A stretch of 64,000 nucleotides of DNA. Source: Agreia sp. PsM10. Lineage in GTDB: Bacteria > Actinomycetota > Actinomycetes > Actinomycetales > Microbacteriaceae. A program made the translations under genes and the position numbers. How positions within the stretch are numbered: the stretch's first letter is position 1; each line of letters begins with the position of its first letter. The stretch lies in contig NZ_JARUXC010000002.1 in assembly GCF_030433855.1 (NCBI RefSeq), positions 62,001 through 126,000 of the forward strand, given 5' to 3'. Below are positions 17,334 to 26,754 of the stretch, piece by piece. Below the pieces are notes generated by a model. The model was given only the letters and a program-made list of their open reading frames with translations, had not been told where the DNA came from and did not search any database.

Positions 17334-17433
17334 CACGAATTGGTCGGCCGGTTCGGGCTCGGCCACACTGGGAAGACCTTGAGTTGCGCGGTGCTGTGCA
17401 ATGTCGTCTGCACCACCGACCCCCGGGAATCCC

Positions 17434-18429
17434 ATGATCGCCATCACCGACGTCACCAAGACGTTCGGCCGCGCTGACCGCCGGGTCACCGCCCTCGACA
17501 ACGTGAGCCTCACGGTCGAGCGAGGCGAGATCTTCGGCGTCGCCGGCCAGAGCGGCGCGGGTAAGAGCACGCTCATCCGCACCGTCAACCTGCTCGAGCG
17601 GCCCGACTCGGGAAGCATCGAGGTCGACGGACGCGTTCTGACGAGCCTCGCCGGCGCGGAGCTGCGCAGTGCGCGGCGGGGCATCGGCATGATCTTCCAG
17701 CACTTCAATCTGCTCACCAGCCGCACGGTGCAGGGCAACGTCGAGCTCGCCCTCGAGATCGTGGGCGTCGAAGCGCGAGAGCGTCGCCGCCGGGCGGCGG
17801 AGATCCTCGACCTCGTGGGCCTGTCGAGCAAGGCGTCGGTCTACCCGGGCCAGCTCTCGGGCGGGCAGAAGCAGCGTGTCGGAATCGCCCGCGCGCTCGC
17901 CGCGAAACCGTCGGTGCTGCTCAGCGACGAGGCCACGAGCGCCCTCGACCCCGAGACGACGCGATCGATCCTCGCGCTGCTCAAGACGATCAACGCCGAG
18001 CTCGGGCTGACCGTGCTGCTCATCACCCACGAGATGGATGTCGTCAAGACGATCTGCGATTCGGCCGCCCTTCTCGAGGGTGGCCGGGTCACGGAGACCG
18101 GCAACCTCGTCGACCTCATCCGCACTCCGGGTTCGCGTCTCGCGCGCGACCTGTTCCCGCTCGGCGAGGTGCACACCCCGGCCGGCCACACCGTCGTCGA
18201 CATCACCTTCAGCGGCGGCCTGGCCGACCGGCCGGTGATCGCCCAGCTGGCACGGGTGCACGGACTCGACGTCAGCATCCTCGGCGCCGCCGTCGAGACC
18301 ATCGGCGGCAATCAGGCCGGGCGCACGCGGCTCGCCCTCCCCGGCGCGCGCGACGACATCGACAGGGCGCTCGCCGACCTGCGCGGCCAGGGGCTTCTCG
18401 TCGAGGTCGTGGGAGGGGCGGACGCATGA
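17434..18429 (+). CDS. metN: Methionine ABC transporter ATP-binding protein
   Basis: ATPase of 331 aa of the D/L-methionine importer MetNIQ. Walker A GQSGAGKST at about 38-46, signature LSGGQKQR at about 141, Walker B followed by a switch His in LLITHEMD, and a C-terminal NIL/ACT-like domain (about 250-330) that in E. coli MetN binds methionine and inhibits transport. An in-frame ATG at 17401 would add 11 residues; 17434 is preferred because the conserved sequence starts there. First gene of metN-metI-metQ. No SAM riboswitch was recognised upstream. Confidence 0.92.
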   Translation: MIAITDVTKTFGRADRRVTALDNVSLTVERGEIFGVAGQSGAGKSTLIRTVNLLERPDSGSIEVDGRVLTSLAGAELRSARRGIGMIFQHFNLLTSRTVQGNVELALEIVGVEARERRRRAAEILDLVGLSSKASVYPGQLSGGQKQRVGIARALAAKPSVLLSDEATSALDPETTRSILALLKTINAELGLTVLLITHEMDVVKTICDSAALLEGGRVTETGNLVDLIRTPGSRLARDLFPLGEVHTPAGHTVVDITFSGGLADRPVIAQLARVHGLDVSILGAAVETIGGNQAGRTRLALPGARDDIDRALADLRGQGLLVEVVGGADA

Positions 18430-19133
18430 TCGACCCATCCGCTCCCGGGTTCTGGTCCGACCTGTTCGAGGTGCTGCTGATCGGCACAGGCCAGACCCTC
18501 TACATGGTCGGCGTCGCGCTGCTCGTGACGATCATCGTCGGCCTGCCCCTCGGCATCCTGCTGGTCGGCACGGAGAAGGGCGGGCTCTTCTCTGCGCCCT
18601 TCGGCTCCCGTCGCGCAGGCATCGTCATCAACCGGGTCCTCGACTTCGTCGTCAACCTCGGTCGCAGCGTGCCGTTCATCATCCTGATGATCGCGGTCAT
18701 CCCGTTCACCCGCCTCATCGTCGGCACGTTCATCGGCTCGACAGCCGCGATCGTGCCGCTGTCGCTGGTGGCCATCCCCTTCTTCGCCCGCATGGTCGAG
18801 ATCGCGATCAAGGAGGTCGAGCCCGGGCTGTCCGAGGCGGCCGACTCCCTGGGCGCGACCTCGTGGCAGATCGTGCGCAAGGTGCTCGTGCCCGAGGCGC
18901 TCCCCAGCATCCTCCTCGGGCTCGCCACCACGGTCACCTCGATCATCAACTTCTCGGCGATGGTCGGCACCGTTGCCGGCGGCGGACTCGGCGATGTCGC
19001 GTTCCGCTACGGCTACCAGCGCTACAGCACCATCCACATGGTGGCGGTCATCATCGTCATCTACCTGATCGTGCAGGCCCTCGCCGCCCTGGCGGCGTGG
19101 GGCGCACGACGCCTCCAGCGCCAGAACTCCTGA
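18426..19133 (+). CDS. metI: Methionine ABC transporter permease
   Basis: Integral membrane permease of 235 aa with about five hydrophobic segments. The EAA-type cytoplasmic loop reads EAADSLGATSWQIVRKVLVPEALPS in pieces around residues 137-161. The NRVLDFVVNLGRSVPFIILM segment is characteristic of MetI. The ATG overlaps the metN stop as ATGA, so translation is coupled. It forms the channel of the MetNIQ importer with a dimer of MetN. Confidence 0.93.
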   Translation: MIDPSAPGFWSDLFEVLLIGTGQTLYMVGVALLVTIIVGLPLGILLVGTEKGGLFSAPFGSRRAGIVINRVLDFVVNLGRSVPFIILMIAVIPFTRLIVGTFIGSTAAIVPLSLVAIPFFARMVEIAIKEVEPGLSEAADSLGATSWQIVRKVLVPEALPSILLGLATTVTSIINFSAMVGTVAGGGLGDVAFRYGYQRYSTIHMVAVIIVIYLIVQALAALAAWGARRLQRQNS

Positions 19134-19174
19134 TCTCCTCACCACCCCTGCACCTCGATCCGAAAGGCACCCTG

Positions 19175-20011
19175 ATGAAGAACAGCATCCGCATCGCCGC
19201 CGCCGTCGCAACGGCCGCACTGTCGTTCACCGCGCTCGCCGCGTGCTCCACCACCTCCGATTCGCCCTCCGACGCCGGTTCCGGCTCCGGCTCGGGCGAC
19301 CTGGGCACGATCAAGGTAGGCGCGCTCGCGACGCCCGCCGGCGACATCCTCACGTTCGTCTCCGACAACCTGGCCGCCGACGCCGGCCTCACGATCGAGT
19401 TCACCGAATTCACCGACTACAACACGCCCAACACAGCCCTGAGCGACGGCTCGATCGACGCGAACCTCTTCCAGAACAGCACCTTCCTCGAGACGTACAA
19501 CGAGCAGGCCGGCGGCACGCTGGTCAGCGCGGGCGAGGTCTACCTGCCCAGTGCGGCGTTCTACAGCGACACGATCACGAGCCTCGACGATCTGAAGGAC
19601 GGCGCGAAGATCGCCATCCCCAACGACCCGACCAACGAGGGCCGCGCCCTCAAGATCCTCGCCTCCGAGGGCCTGATCGAGGTCACCGACGAGCCGACGG
19701 TGCTCGCCGACATCACCGAGAACCCGCACGACTACGAGTTCGTCGAGATCGAGAACGCCACCCTCGCCCAGGCGGTCGCCGACGTCGACACGGCGTTCGT
19801 CACGATCTCCTTCGCGCTTCCCGCTGGTCTCACCGCCAAGCAGGCCATTCTCATCGAGGGCAGCGACAGCCCGTACTTCAACGTGCTGGCCACCAGCGAC
19901 AAGCTCAAGGACGACCCGCGGGTCGCGAAGCTCTACGAGCTGCTGACCTCGCAGGAGACCAAGGACTACATCGACGAGACCTGGGGCGGGCTCGTCGTTC
20001 CCGTCTCCTAG
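19175..20011 (+). CDS. metQ: Methionine-binding lipoprotein
   Basis: NlpA/MetQ solute-binding protein of 278 aa. A lipoprotein signal peptide ends in the lipobox LAAC at about 24-27, followed by a Ser/Gly-rich linker and the two-lobe binding fold with the MetQ-type EFTDYNTPNTALSDGSIDAN motif. Anchored outside the membrane, it delivers D- or L-methionine, or a related thioether, to MetI. AAAGG precedes the ATG at 8 nt. It converges on the LuxR-type gene with only 12 bp between stops and no clear terminator. Confidence 0.92.
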   Translation: MKNSIRIAAAVATAALSFTALAACSTTSDSPSDAGSGSGSGDLGTIKVGALATPAGDILTFVSDNLAADAGLTIEFTEFTDYNTPNTALSDGSIDANLFQNSTFLETYNEQAGGTLVSAGEVYLPSAAFYSDTITSLDDLKDGAKIAIPNDPTNEGRALKILASEGLIEVTDEPTVLADITENPHDYEFVEIENATLAQAVADVDTAFVTISFALPAGLTAKQAILIEGSDSPYFNVLATSDKLKDDPRVAKLYELLTSQETKDYIDETWGGLVVPVS

Positions 20012-20023
20012 CCTCGGCCCGTC

Positions 20024-22579
20024 TCAGGGCACGCGACGCTGGCTCAGTACGGCGATCGCGTCTGCCCTATTCGAGACGCCGAGCTTGCGGTAGATCGACC
20101 TGAGCTGGCTCTTGACCGTGTTCGGCGACACGGTCAACGCCGTCGCGATGTCCGAGATCGAGGCGAAGCGCGCCAGCTGTTCGGCGACCGCCTCCTCCCT
20201 GGCGGTGAGCGACACCCTGGTCTCCGCGACCGGCACGAGCGACGGAGCGGACGCGAGGGCGGGATTCACGGCGAGCATGCCCGGCATCATCGGGCGCTGG
20301 TGCAGCTCGGGGATGAGTGCGAAGGCGAGTCCCTGGTGGCTGTGCTGCAGGAAGGTCGCCGCCCGCCGCGTGGCGGCGGATGCCTCGGTCCGTTCGCCGG
20401 CCGTGAGCGCGGCGGCCATGAGTACCAGCACCTCGCCCTCGACCCGGGGCGTCTGATCGTTGCCGGGCGCGGTCTGCCCGAGCAGTTCGAGGGCGCCGTC
20501 GGGATTTCCTCGTGCCAGCATGATGCGGGCCAGGGCGACCGTGTCGCGCCGCGCGCGCCGGCCCTGAACCGCCAGGGCGTTCTCGGCGGCGTCGGCATCG
20601 CCCGCCGCGAGGTGCAGGAGCGACCGGGTGGCTCGGAGCCGTGCCGCCGTGAAGGGGCCGAGCGAGGAGCGCTTCGAATGGGTGGCGATCTCTCGTTCGA
20701 GGTCGAGCAGAGCGCGATCGGGGTCTCCGCGGAACATGGCGATCAGGGCATCGAGGTGCGCGAGGATCGGCCAATGCTCGATGGTCGCACGGTGCCGGTC
20801 GAGTGAGCGCACGTGCTCGTCGGCCTTGTCTGCATCGAAGCGTTCGAGCGCGATGAACGCCTCGGCGACCTGGTAGAAGCTGCCCATGTATCCGGTGATC
20901 CACCCATCGGGCCAGTGGCGGCGCACCGCATCGGCCGAGCGGTCCTCGGCCGTCACGAGATCTCCCGTGATGGCTGCGGCTCCCGCTTCGAGCGCGAGGC
21001 CCTCGAGTCCCGACGGCACGTTCTCGGCCTCTCCGATCGACGAGCTGCGGCGGAAGCTGGCCATGGCCTTCTCCATGCGCCCGTTGTAGAAGAAGCTGAT
21101 GCCCACGTGATTGAAGAGCGCAGGCTGCAGACGGCCGAGTCTGGCGAGGTCTTCGAGGTCGAGCCCCATGAGCGTCTCGTAGGCCGATTCCGCCGCGGAG
21201 AGCGCAGGCTCGAACGACCCGAGCACCCGCAGCGAGCTGCTCTCGATCGTGCGGAACAGTGCGCGGTCGGCCGGGGCGGCGCGCGACCCGAGGATGCGCG
21301 AGGAGGCGATCGCGAGGCCGAAGAACTCGATCGCCCGAACCCGGTGGTGTGCGCGTGCGTTGAAGATCAGCGCGAGAAGCAGCGAGAGGAGCGGGTACTG
21401 GCGCAGTGCCACGAGAGGGGTGGTGGCGAAGGTCTCGATGACCTGAGACCCGTGGTTGCGCAGCAGCAGCATCCACGAACTGCGAGCGACCGTCGACGCG
21501 AAGGCGAGGTCTTTGGCGCGCACCGCGAAGTCGAGGGCCTCGAAAGGCCGGCCGTGCGCGTGCGACCACACGGCGACCTGCCGACGCAGTTCGACCAGGG
21601 AGCCGCGTCTCTCGCCTGTCAGCTCGCGCAGGAAGGTCTCGCGCAGCAGCGGCGTGAGGGTGAAGGTGCGGGTGGCGCCTTCGCCGTGCCAGAGTCCGAG
21701 CCCGTCGCGTTCGGCGCGATCGAGCAGCGCCGCCGCGAGCGGCGATCCGGAGAGGGTCTCGGCCAGCTCGGCGTCGAGCACATCGGCGATCGAGATGGAG
21801 AGGAGGAAGGAGCGGTACTGCTCGGCGCTCGCGCCGGAATCGCCGCTGGCCGCCGTGTTCGCCCAGACGTAGCTCGCGTAGGTGTCGACGGCGCGGGCGA
21901 TCCGCTCGGGCACATCGGATGTCCTCGGTCCGGCCGCTGCGAGGGCGCGCGTGAGCAGGGGCGAACCGCCGAAACGCACCACCTCGTCGACGAGCTGCTC
22001 GGTCTCGCCCGCACCGAGGGCGACGCGGACGTCGGAGCGGGAGAAGGCGAGCTCCTTCCACCCGATGACGGAGCGCACGACGCCGACGACGGGGGTCGAG
22101 GCGTCGACGACGGAGATGCGTCGTGTCGAGAGGACGAGTCGCAGGCCCTCCACGCGGGGAAGAATCGACAGGAGCGACTGCAGCTCGGAGGGGATCAGGA
22201 GATCGGCGCGGTCGATCACGAGAACGAGCTCGCGACCGAGCGCCTGCAGGCCACGACGCAGCAACGACCATTCGTCGGCGCCGCCCGCCATCGCCGCGTC
22301 GGCCAGATGGAGGGGGTTCGGCTCGGCGATCATTCCCGCGGCCGACAGCTCGGCGGCGATCATCGAGACAGCCGCGGGCCCGGTCGTGTCGGCCGTCTCG
22401 AACTGCACCCAGACGCCGTGCTGGGCCGTTCCGGCCGCCCACTCGGCGAGCAGCGACGTCTTGCCCGCACCGGCCGGCCCGTGCACGATGGCGAGCGGAA
22501 CCGGAGCCTCGAGGATCTCCACCAGTCCGGGCCTGGACACGAAGTTGGGCGGCAGTCGCGGCGCGCCCCACACCGTCAC
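20024..22579 (-). CDS. Large ATP-binding LuxR-family transcriptional regulator (MalT/LAL-like)
   Basis: Regulator of 851 aa. An N-terminal STAND-type NTPase has Walker A GPAGAGKT at 34-41, then a long helical, TPR-like middle (about 330-760), then a C-terminal LuxR/GerE helix-turn-helix in the last 60 residues (LTAREEAVAEQLARFASISD...SPNTVKSQLRSIYRKLGVSNRA). This is the MalT/LAL layout, in which inducer and ATP binding trigger oligomerisation and activation. The frame continues upstream to 23137, but GTG 22579 is the likely start because it overlaps the stop of the membrane-protein gene as GTGA and the STAND domain begins there. Target and inducer unknown. Confidence 0.88.
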   Translation of the reverse strand: MTVWGAPRLPPNFVSRPGLVEILEAPVPLAIVHGPAGAGKTSLLAEWAAGTAQHGVWVQFETADTTGPAAVSMIAAELSAAGMIAEPNPLHLADAAMAGGADEWSLLRRGLQALGRELVLVIDRADLLIPSELQSLLSILPRVEGLRLVLSTRRISVVDASTPVVGVVRSVIGWKELAFSRSDVRVALGAGETEQLVDEVVRFGGSPLLTRALAAAGPRTSDVPERIARAVDTYASYVWANTAASGDSGASAEQYRSFLLSISIADVLDAELAETLSGSPLAAALLDRAERDGLGLWHGEGATRTFTLTPLLRETFLRELTGERRGSLVELRRQVAVWSHAHGRPFEALDFAVRAKDLAFASTVARSSWMLLLRNHGSQVIETFATTPLVALRQYPLLSLLLALIFNARAHHRVRAIEFFGLAIASSRILGSRAAPADRALFRTIESSSLRVLGSFEPALSAAESAYETLMGLDLEDLARLGRLQPALFNHVGISFFYNGRMEKAMASFRRSSSIGEAENVPSGLEGLALEAGAAAITGDLVTAEDRSADAVRRHWPDGWITGYMGSFYQVAEAFIALERFDADKADEHVRSLDRHRATIEHWPILAHLDALIAMFRGDPDRALLDLEREIATHSKRSSLGPFTAARLRATRSLLHLAAGDADAAENALAVQGRRARRDTVALARIMLARGNPDGALELLGQTAPGNDQTPRVEGEVLVLMAAALTAGERTEASAATRRAATFLQHSHQGLAFALIPELHQRPMMPGMLAVNPALASAPSLVPVAETRVSLTAREEAVAEQLARFASISDIATALTVSPNTVKSQLRSIYRKLGVSNRADAIAVLSQRRVP

Positions 22580-23160
22580 AGGGTGCCCCCGCCGACGGGC
22601 CGCCGACGGAGGCCCGACCGTGTGAGCGCCTTCTCGACGCGCACGGCGACGGCAGCGAGCAGCAGAATCGACAGCATCCGGCCGCCCAGCGTGAGGATGA
22701 CCACCCACGGCGACATGACCGCCGGATCGATCACGACGAGCGAGATGGCGAAGAGCACCAGGGCGAGGGTGGCGGCCGCGGCGTACCAGGACGCCTCTCG
22801 AGGTCTGGTGGAGAAGCTGCTGGCCAGCAGCACCAGTTCGCCGGCGAGCGCGGGCAGTCCCAGCGCCACGAGGATCAGGAATCCGAGCGCGGTGAAGGGC
22901 ATCGCCAGGAGGCCGGCCACGAGTGCCGTGATCAGGAGCGAGCCCGGTGCGCGCAGCCACCGGGCGGCGATCAGCGGGCCGAGCGACGAGATCGATCCCA
23001 CGAGGGAGTAGGCCACCGGAGAGGCGAGGGCGATCGACGAGGTGATCGGGCTCATGGCCGTGATGAGCACGGCCGTCAGGGCTCCGAATGCCGCGCACTG
23101 AAGCAGCATCGACGTACTCCACGCCGATACGATCCATGATCTGCCCCCTGTTCTCGTCAC
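22576..23160 (-). CDS. Polytopic membrane protein, possibly ECF-transporter S-component-like
   Basis: Integral membrane protein of 194 aa with about six hydrophobic helices and a short basic tail. The pattern of conserved prolines and glycines (a VGSISSLGPLIAARWLRAPG segment and a further AGLLAMPFTALGF block) vaguely resembles YkoE-type ECF substrate-binding subunits, but the match is too weak to assert. Start is GTG at 23160. It is translationally coupled to the downstream LuxR-type regulator, an unusual pairing that suggests it senses or imports the regulator's signal. Confidence 0.6.
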   Translation of the reverse strand: MTRTGGRSWIVSAWSTSMLLQCAAFGALTAVLITAMSPITSSIALASPVAYSLVGSISSLGPLIAARWLRAPGSLLITALVAGLLAMPFTALGFLILVALGLPALAGELVLLASSFSTRPREASWYAAAATLALVLFAISLVVIDPAVMSPWVVILTLGGRMLSILLLAAVAVRVEKALTRSGLRRRPVGGGTL

Positions 23161-23301
23161 GTCAGGAGTGCGGGGTCGATCGGGTGGAATCAGGGAAGTC
23201 CCATATCGTCATGATGATTCATTAAACACCCGCGCGGGGGGTACGGGCCGCGAATCGAGCCAGCCGGTATCCTGACGGCACGACGTTCGACAGGAGATCG
23301 T

Positions 23302-23958
23302 GTGAGCCAGTTGACTCAGCCGCCCGGCTTCTCGTACCCGAACGAGCGCGTCGTGAGGCCGCCTCTGACGCGGGCGCACCGCAATCGCGCGTGGTTGGCG
23401 GGCGCCGTGTCGAACACCGTTCTCACCGCCGGCCTGACCATCGTGACGCTGGCCGGCGTCCTGTTCCTCATCGTCGTGATCATGTCGCTCGTGCAGGGCA
23501 TCGCCCGACAGTCCGACGGCTACCAGGTAAGGCCCCTCGATTCCGTTCTCGAGGCCGTGGGGCTGTCGCCTCAGCATGCCTGGGTGGCGTGGCTCGTGCT
23601 GATCGTCGGCATGCTGCTGGGCGCCGCGGTCGGCTGGGCGGGCATCTGGATCGGCAAGGCCATGATCGCGTCGGTCGGAGTCGCTCGCCCGTGGGCGGTG
23701 ACCTGGAGCGCGACGGGGATCCTGGTCGGCATCGGCCTCATCGCGTCGACCGTCATGTCTCCGCTGATCGCGCCGCTGATCACGATCGTCTTCGGCGCCG
23801 TCCTCGGCAGCGGCTCCGTCTCGGGGGAGGACGCGTCCGGAATCGCTCTGACCTTTGCGGCCTCGATCCTCGCCACGATCTTCTCGCTCCTCGTCTATGC
23901 GGCCGCGGGCTCCCTGGTGTGGTGGTGGATGGCGCACGCCCTGCGGAGGGCCGAGTGA
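23302..23958 (+). CDS. Hypothetical membrane protein upstream of araR candidate
   Basis: Protein of 218 aa with a cytoplasmic N-terminus and about four hydrophobic segments (around 35-62, 95-120, 130-185 and 190-212). No family recognised. The GTG start is preceded by AGGAG at about 4 nt, and TATCCT upstream may be a -10. Its stop overlaps the start of the LacI-type gene (GTGA), so the two are cotranscribed. Confidence 0.65.
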   Translation: MSQLTQPPGFSYPNERVVRPPLTRAHRNRAWLAGAVSNTVLTAGLTIVTLAGVLFLIVVIMSLVQGIARQSDGYQVRPLDSVLEAVGLSPQHAWVAWLVLIVGMLLGAAVGWAGIWIGKAMIASVGVARPWAVTWSATGILVGIGLIASTVMSPLIAPLITIVFGAVLGSGSVSGEDASGIALTFAASILATIFSLLVYAAAGSLVWWWMAHALRRAE

Positions 23959-24974
23959 CGCAGCCGCCGGCATCCGGGCGCGCCCCCAGCATCCGCGACG
24001 TCGCCCGCATTGCGGGGGTCTCGCACCAGACCGTCTCGCGCGTGCTCAACGCGCACCCGAGCATCCGGCCCGAGACCAAGGAGCGGGTGCTCGCCGTGAT
24101 GGGCGAGCTCAACTACCGACCCAACCGCGCGGCCCGTGCCCTGGTCACCTCTCGCTCGGCGACCCTCGGCGTGCTGTCGGCGTCGAGTGCGCAGTACGGG
24201 CCGGCATCGAGCATCCGCGCCATCGAGCGGGCGGCCCGCGCCGAGGGCTACTTCGTGAACACGGTCAATGTCGACGGCAACGACGTCGACGAGATCCAGG
24301 CGGCGCTCACCCACCTGCTCGACCTCGGGATCGAGGGTCTGGTGGTGATCGCGCCGCAGGTGCGTGTGTTCGACGCGCTGGTCTCGCGAGGGCTCGAACT
24401 TCCGTTCGTCACGATGCAGTCCACCGGTCGTCGCGGCGATCACGCGCTCTCGGTCGACCAGATCACGGGGGCCAGGCGCGCCACGCGGCACCTCCTGGAG
24501 CTGGGGCACACGCGCATCCGGCACCTGGCGGGCCCGCTCGACTGGATCGAGGCGGAGGCGCGCATCGTGGGCTTCCACGCCGAGCTCGAGGCCGCGGGGC
24601 TCGCCCCCAGCGAGCCGCTCGTCGGCGACTGGACGCCGGAGTCGGGTTATCTCGCCGGGCAGAGGATCGCCAGAGAGGGCGACGTCACCGCCGTGTTCTC
24701 GGCGAACGACCAGATGGCGCTGGGCCTGCTTCACGCGCTCCGCGACGCGGGGTTGGATGTCCCGGGTGACGTGAGCGTCGTCGGTTTCGACGACATTCCC
24801 GAGGCCTCGCATTTCTGGCCGCCGCTCACGACCGTGCGGCAGGACTTCGACGAGTTCGGGCGGCGCTGCATCGCGCTGCTGCTGGCGGCGATCCGCGGCA
24901 CGCCGGCGGAGGAGCGCGCCCTGGTTCCCGACCTCATCGTTCGAGCATCGACGGCTCCGCCGCACGCGCGGTGA
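23955..24974 (+). CDS. LacI-family repressor, probable regulator of the arabinose operon
   Basis: LacI/GalR protein of 339 aa: DNA-binding helix-turn-helix at about 12-33 (SIRDVARIAGVSHQTVSRVL), hinge, then a periplasmic-binding-protein-like effector domain ending in DVSVVGFDDIPEASHFWPPL. It lies directly upstream of araBDA, separated by a region containing the palindrome AATGTGAACGGTCACATT, its most likely operator. By position it is the functional counterpart of AraR, though Bacillus AraR has a GntR DNA-binding domain. Similar half-sites at 2501-2569 and 29077-29088 suggest it also controls the GH127 gene and the sugar-ABC region. Confidence 0.88.
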   Translation: MTQPPASGRAPSIRDVARIAGVSHQTVSRVLNAHPSIRPETKERVLAVMGELNYRPNRAARALVTSRSATLGVLSASSAQYGPASSIRAIERAARAEGYFVNTVNVDGNDVDEIQAALTHLLDLGIEGLVVIAPQVRVFDALVSRGLELPFVTMQSTGRRGDHALSVDQITGARRATRHLLELGHTRIRHLAGPLDWIEAEARIVGFHAELEAAGLAPSEPLVGDWTPESGYLAGQRIAREGDVTAVFSANDQMALGLLHALRDAGLDVPGDVSVVGFDDIPEASHFWPPLTTVRQDFDEFGRRCIALLLAAIRGTPAEERALVPDLIVRASTAPPHAR

Positions 24975-24978
24975 GCGC

Positions 24979-25036
24979 TTGACATCGGGCGGCGCCGCTC
25001 AGGTAACATGAAGACGGCAATGTGAACGGTCACATT
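24979..25036 (+). promoter_or_regulatory. araBDA promoter and LacI-type operator
   Basis: A -35 TTGACA (24979-24984) and -10 TAACAT (25004-25009), 19 bp apart, are followed by AATGTGAACGGTCACATT (25019-25036), a near-perfect palindrome overlapping the expected transcription start. A repressor bound there would block initiation. AAAGGAG upstream of the araB ATG is the ribosome binding site. Confidence 0.7.
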
Positions 25037-25077
25037 AACCGGATCCACCGCGTGACGCGAACAAAGGAGTTCCCCCG

Positions 25078-26754
25078 ATGAGCACTTCCGACACGAACGA
25101 CGACGAGCGCTACGTCGTCGGCATCGACTATGGAACGCTCTCGGGCAGAGCGGTCGTCGTGCGCGTCAGCGACGGCGCCGAACTGGGCAGCGGTGTTCTC
25201 GAATACCCGCACGCGGTCATGGATCGCACGCTCGCCGCATCCGGAGCCGCCCTGCCGCCCGAGTGGGCCCTGCAGGTGCCGAGCGACTACGTCGATGTGC
25301 TCAAGCACACCGTTCCCGCCGCGCTGGCCGAGGCGGGCATCGACCCGTCGAAGGTCATCGGGGTCGGCACCGACTTCACCGCCTGCACCATGGTTCCGAC
25401 CCTGGCCGACGGCACTCCGCTGAACGAGCTGCCCGAATACGCCGACCGCCCCCACGCCTACGTGAAGCTGTGGAAGCACCACGCCGCCCAGCCCCAGGCC
25501 GACCGCATCAACCGCGTCGCGGAAGAGCGCGGCGAGGCCTGGCTGCCCCGCTACGGAGGGCTCATCTCGAGCGAGTGGGAGTTCGCCAAGGGCCTGCAGC
25601 TTCTCGAAGAGGACCCCGAGCTCTACAACCGCATGGACCACTGGGTCGAGGCCGCCGACTGGATCGTCTGGCAGCTCACCGGCGAGTACGTGCGCAACGC
25701 CTGCACCGCCGGCTACAAGGGCATCTGGCAAGACGGGGAGTACCCGTCGTCCGACTTCCTCGCAGCCCTCAACCCCGATTTCGCCGACTTCGCCACCAGC
25801 AAAGTCGAGCACCGCATCGGCCAGCTGGGGGATGCCGCGGGTCGGCTCTCCGCGGAGGCCGCGGCCTGGACGGGCCTGCCCGAGGGCATCGCGGTGGCCG
25901 TCGGCAACGTCGACGCCCACGTGACCGCCCCCGCCGCCCGAGCAGTCAAGCCCGGACAGATGGTGGCCATCATGGGCACCTCGACCTGCCACGTGATGAA
26001 CGCCGAGGTGCTGAAAGAGGTGCCCGGCATGTGCGGCGTCGTCGACGGCGGCATCGTCTCGGGCCTCTACGGCTACGAGGCGGGGCAGTCCGGCGTCGGA
26101 GACATCTTCGCCTGGTACGTCGAGAACCAGGTGCCCGCCCACTATCGCGAGGCGGCAGACGCACGCGGCATCAGCATCCACCAGTATCTGACCGAGCTCA
26201 GCGAGCACCAGCCGGTGGGCGGTCACGGACTGCTGGCCCTCGACTGGAACAACGGCAACCGCTCCGTGCTCGTCGACACCGAGCTGTCGGGCCTGCTCGT
26301 CGGCCAGACGCTCGCGACCCGCGCGGAAGAGATCTACCGGGCGCTCCTCGAGTCGACGGCCTACGGAACCCGCAAGATCATCGAGACGTTCAACGCCTCC
26401 GGCGTCGAGGTCACCGAGTTCATCGTGGCCGGCGGACTCATCAAGAACGCGTTCCTCATGCAGACCTACAGCGACATTCTGCGCCTGCCGATCTCGATCC
26501 TCGCCAGCACCCAGGGCCCCGCGCTCGGCTCCGCCATCCACGCTGCCGTCGCGGCCGGCGCCTACCCCGACGTGCTCGCCGCGAGCAATGCCATGGGCCG
26601 CCTCGATGAGGCCGTCTACGTGCCGAACGAGGCCAACGCCGACGCCTACGACGACCTCTACGCCGACTACTCCGAGCTGCACGACTACTTCGGTCGCGGC
26701 GCCAACGACGTGATGAAGCGGCTGAAGACCGCCAGAAAGAAGGCCCTCGCGTGA
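25078..26754 (+). CDS. araB: L-ribulokinase
   Basis: FGGY-family kinase of 558 aa that phosphorylates L-ribulose to L-ribulose 5-phosphate with ATP. The N-terminal phosphate-binding segment [16 protein letters not shown], the [13 protein letters not shown] block and the C-terminal [18 protein letters not shown] block are hallmarks of ribulokinase rather than xylulokinase. AAAGGAG lies 8 nt upstream of the ATG. First gene of araB-araD-araA, with araD overlapping its stop. Confidence 0.95.
   Translation: MSTSDTNDDERYVVGIDYGTLSGRAVVVRVSDGAELGSGVLEYPHAVMDRTLAASGAALPPEWALQVPSDYVDVLKHTVPAALAEAGIDPSKVIGVGTDFTACTMVPTLADGTPLNELPEYADRPHAYVKLWKHHAAQPQADRINRVAEERGEAWLPRYGGLISSEWEFAKGLQLLEEDPELYNRMDHWVEAADWIVWQLTGEYVRNACTAGYKGIWQDGEYPSSDFLAALNPDFADFATSKVEHRIGQLGDAAGRLSAEAAAWTGLPEGIAVAVGNVDAHVTAPAARAVKPGQMVAIMGTSTCHVMNAEVLKEVPGMCGVVDGGIVSGLYGYEAGQSGVGDIFAWYVENQVPAHYREAADARGISIHQYLTELSEHQPVGGHGLLALDWNNGNRSVLVDTELSGLLVGQTLATRAEEIYRALLESTAYGTRKIIETFNASGVEVTEFIVAGGLIKNAFLMQTYSDILRLPISILASTQGPALGSAIHAAVAAGAYPDVLAASNAMGRLDEAVYVPNEANADAYDDLYADYSELHDYFGRGANDVMKRLKTARKKALA

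Noticed and set aside
17334-17433. SAM riboswitch upstream of metN
   Set aside because: No recognisable SAM-I, SAM-II or SAM-IV core and no terminator-antiterminator pair; only about 100 bp is available.
18312-19220. Long antisense frame over metI and metQ
   Set aside because: Composed of Asp/Arg/His repeats typical of antisense reading; metI is unambiguous.
22580-23137. Extension of the LuxR-type protein upstream across the membrane-protein gene
   Set aside because: The upstream residues are Arg/Pro-rich shadow sequence. The coupled GTG at 22579 is a better start.
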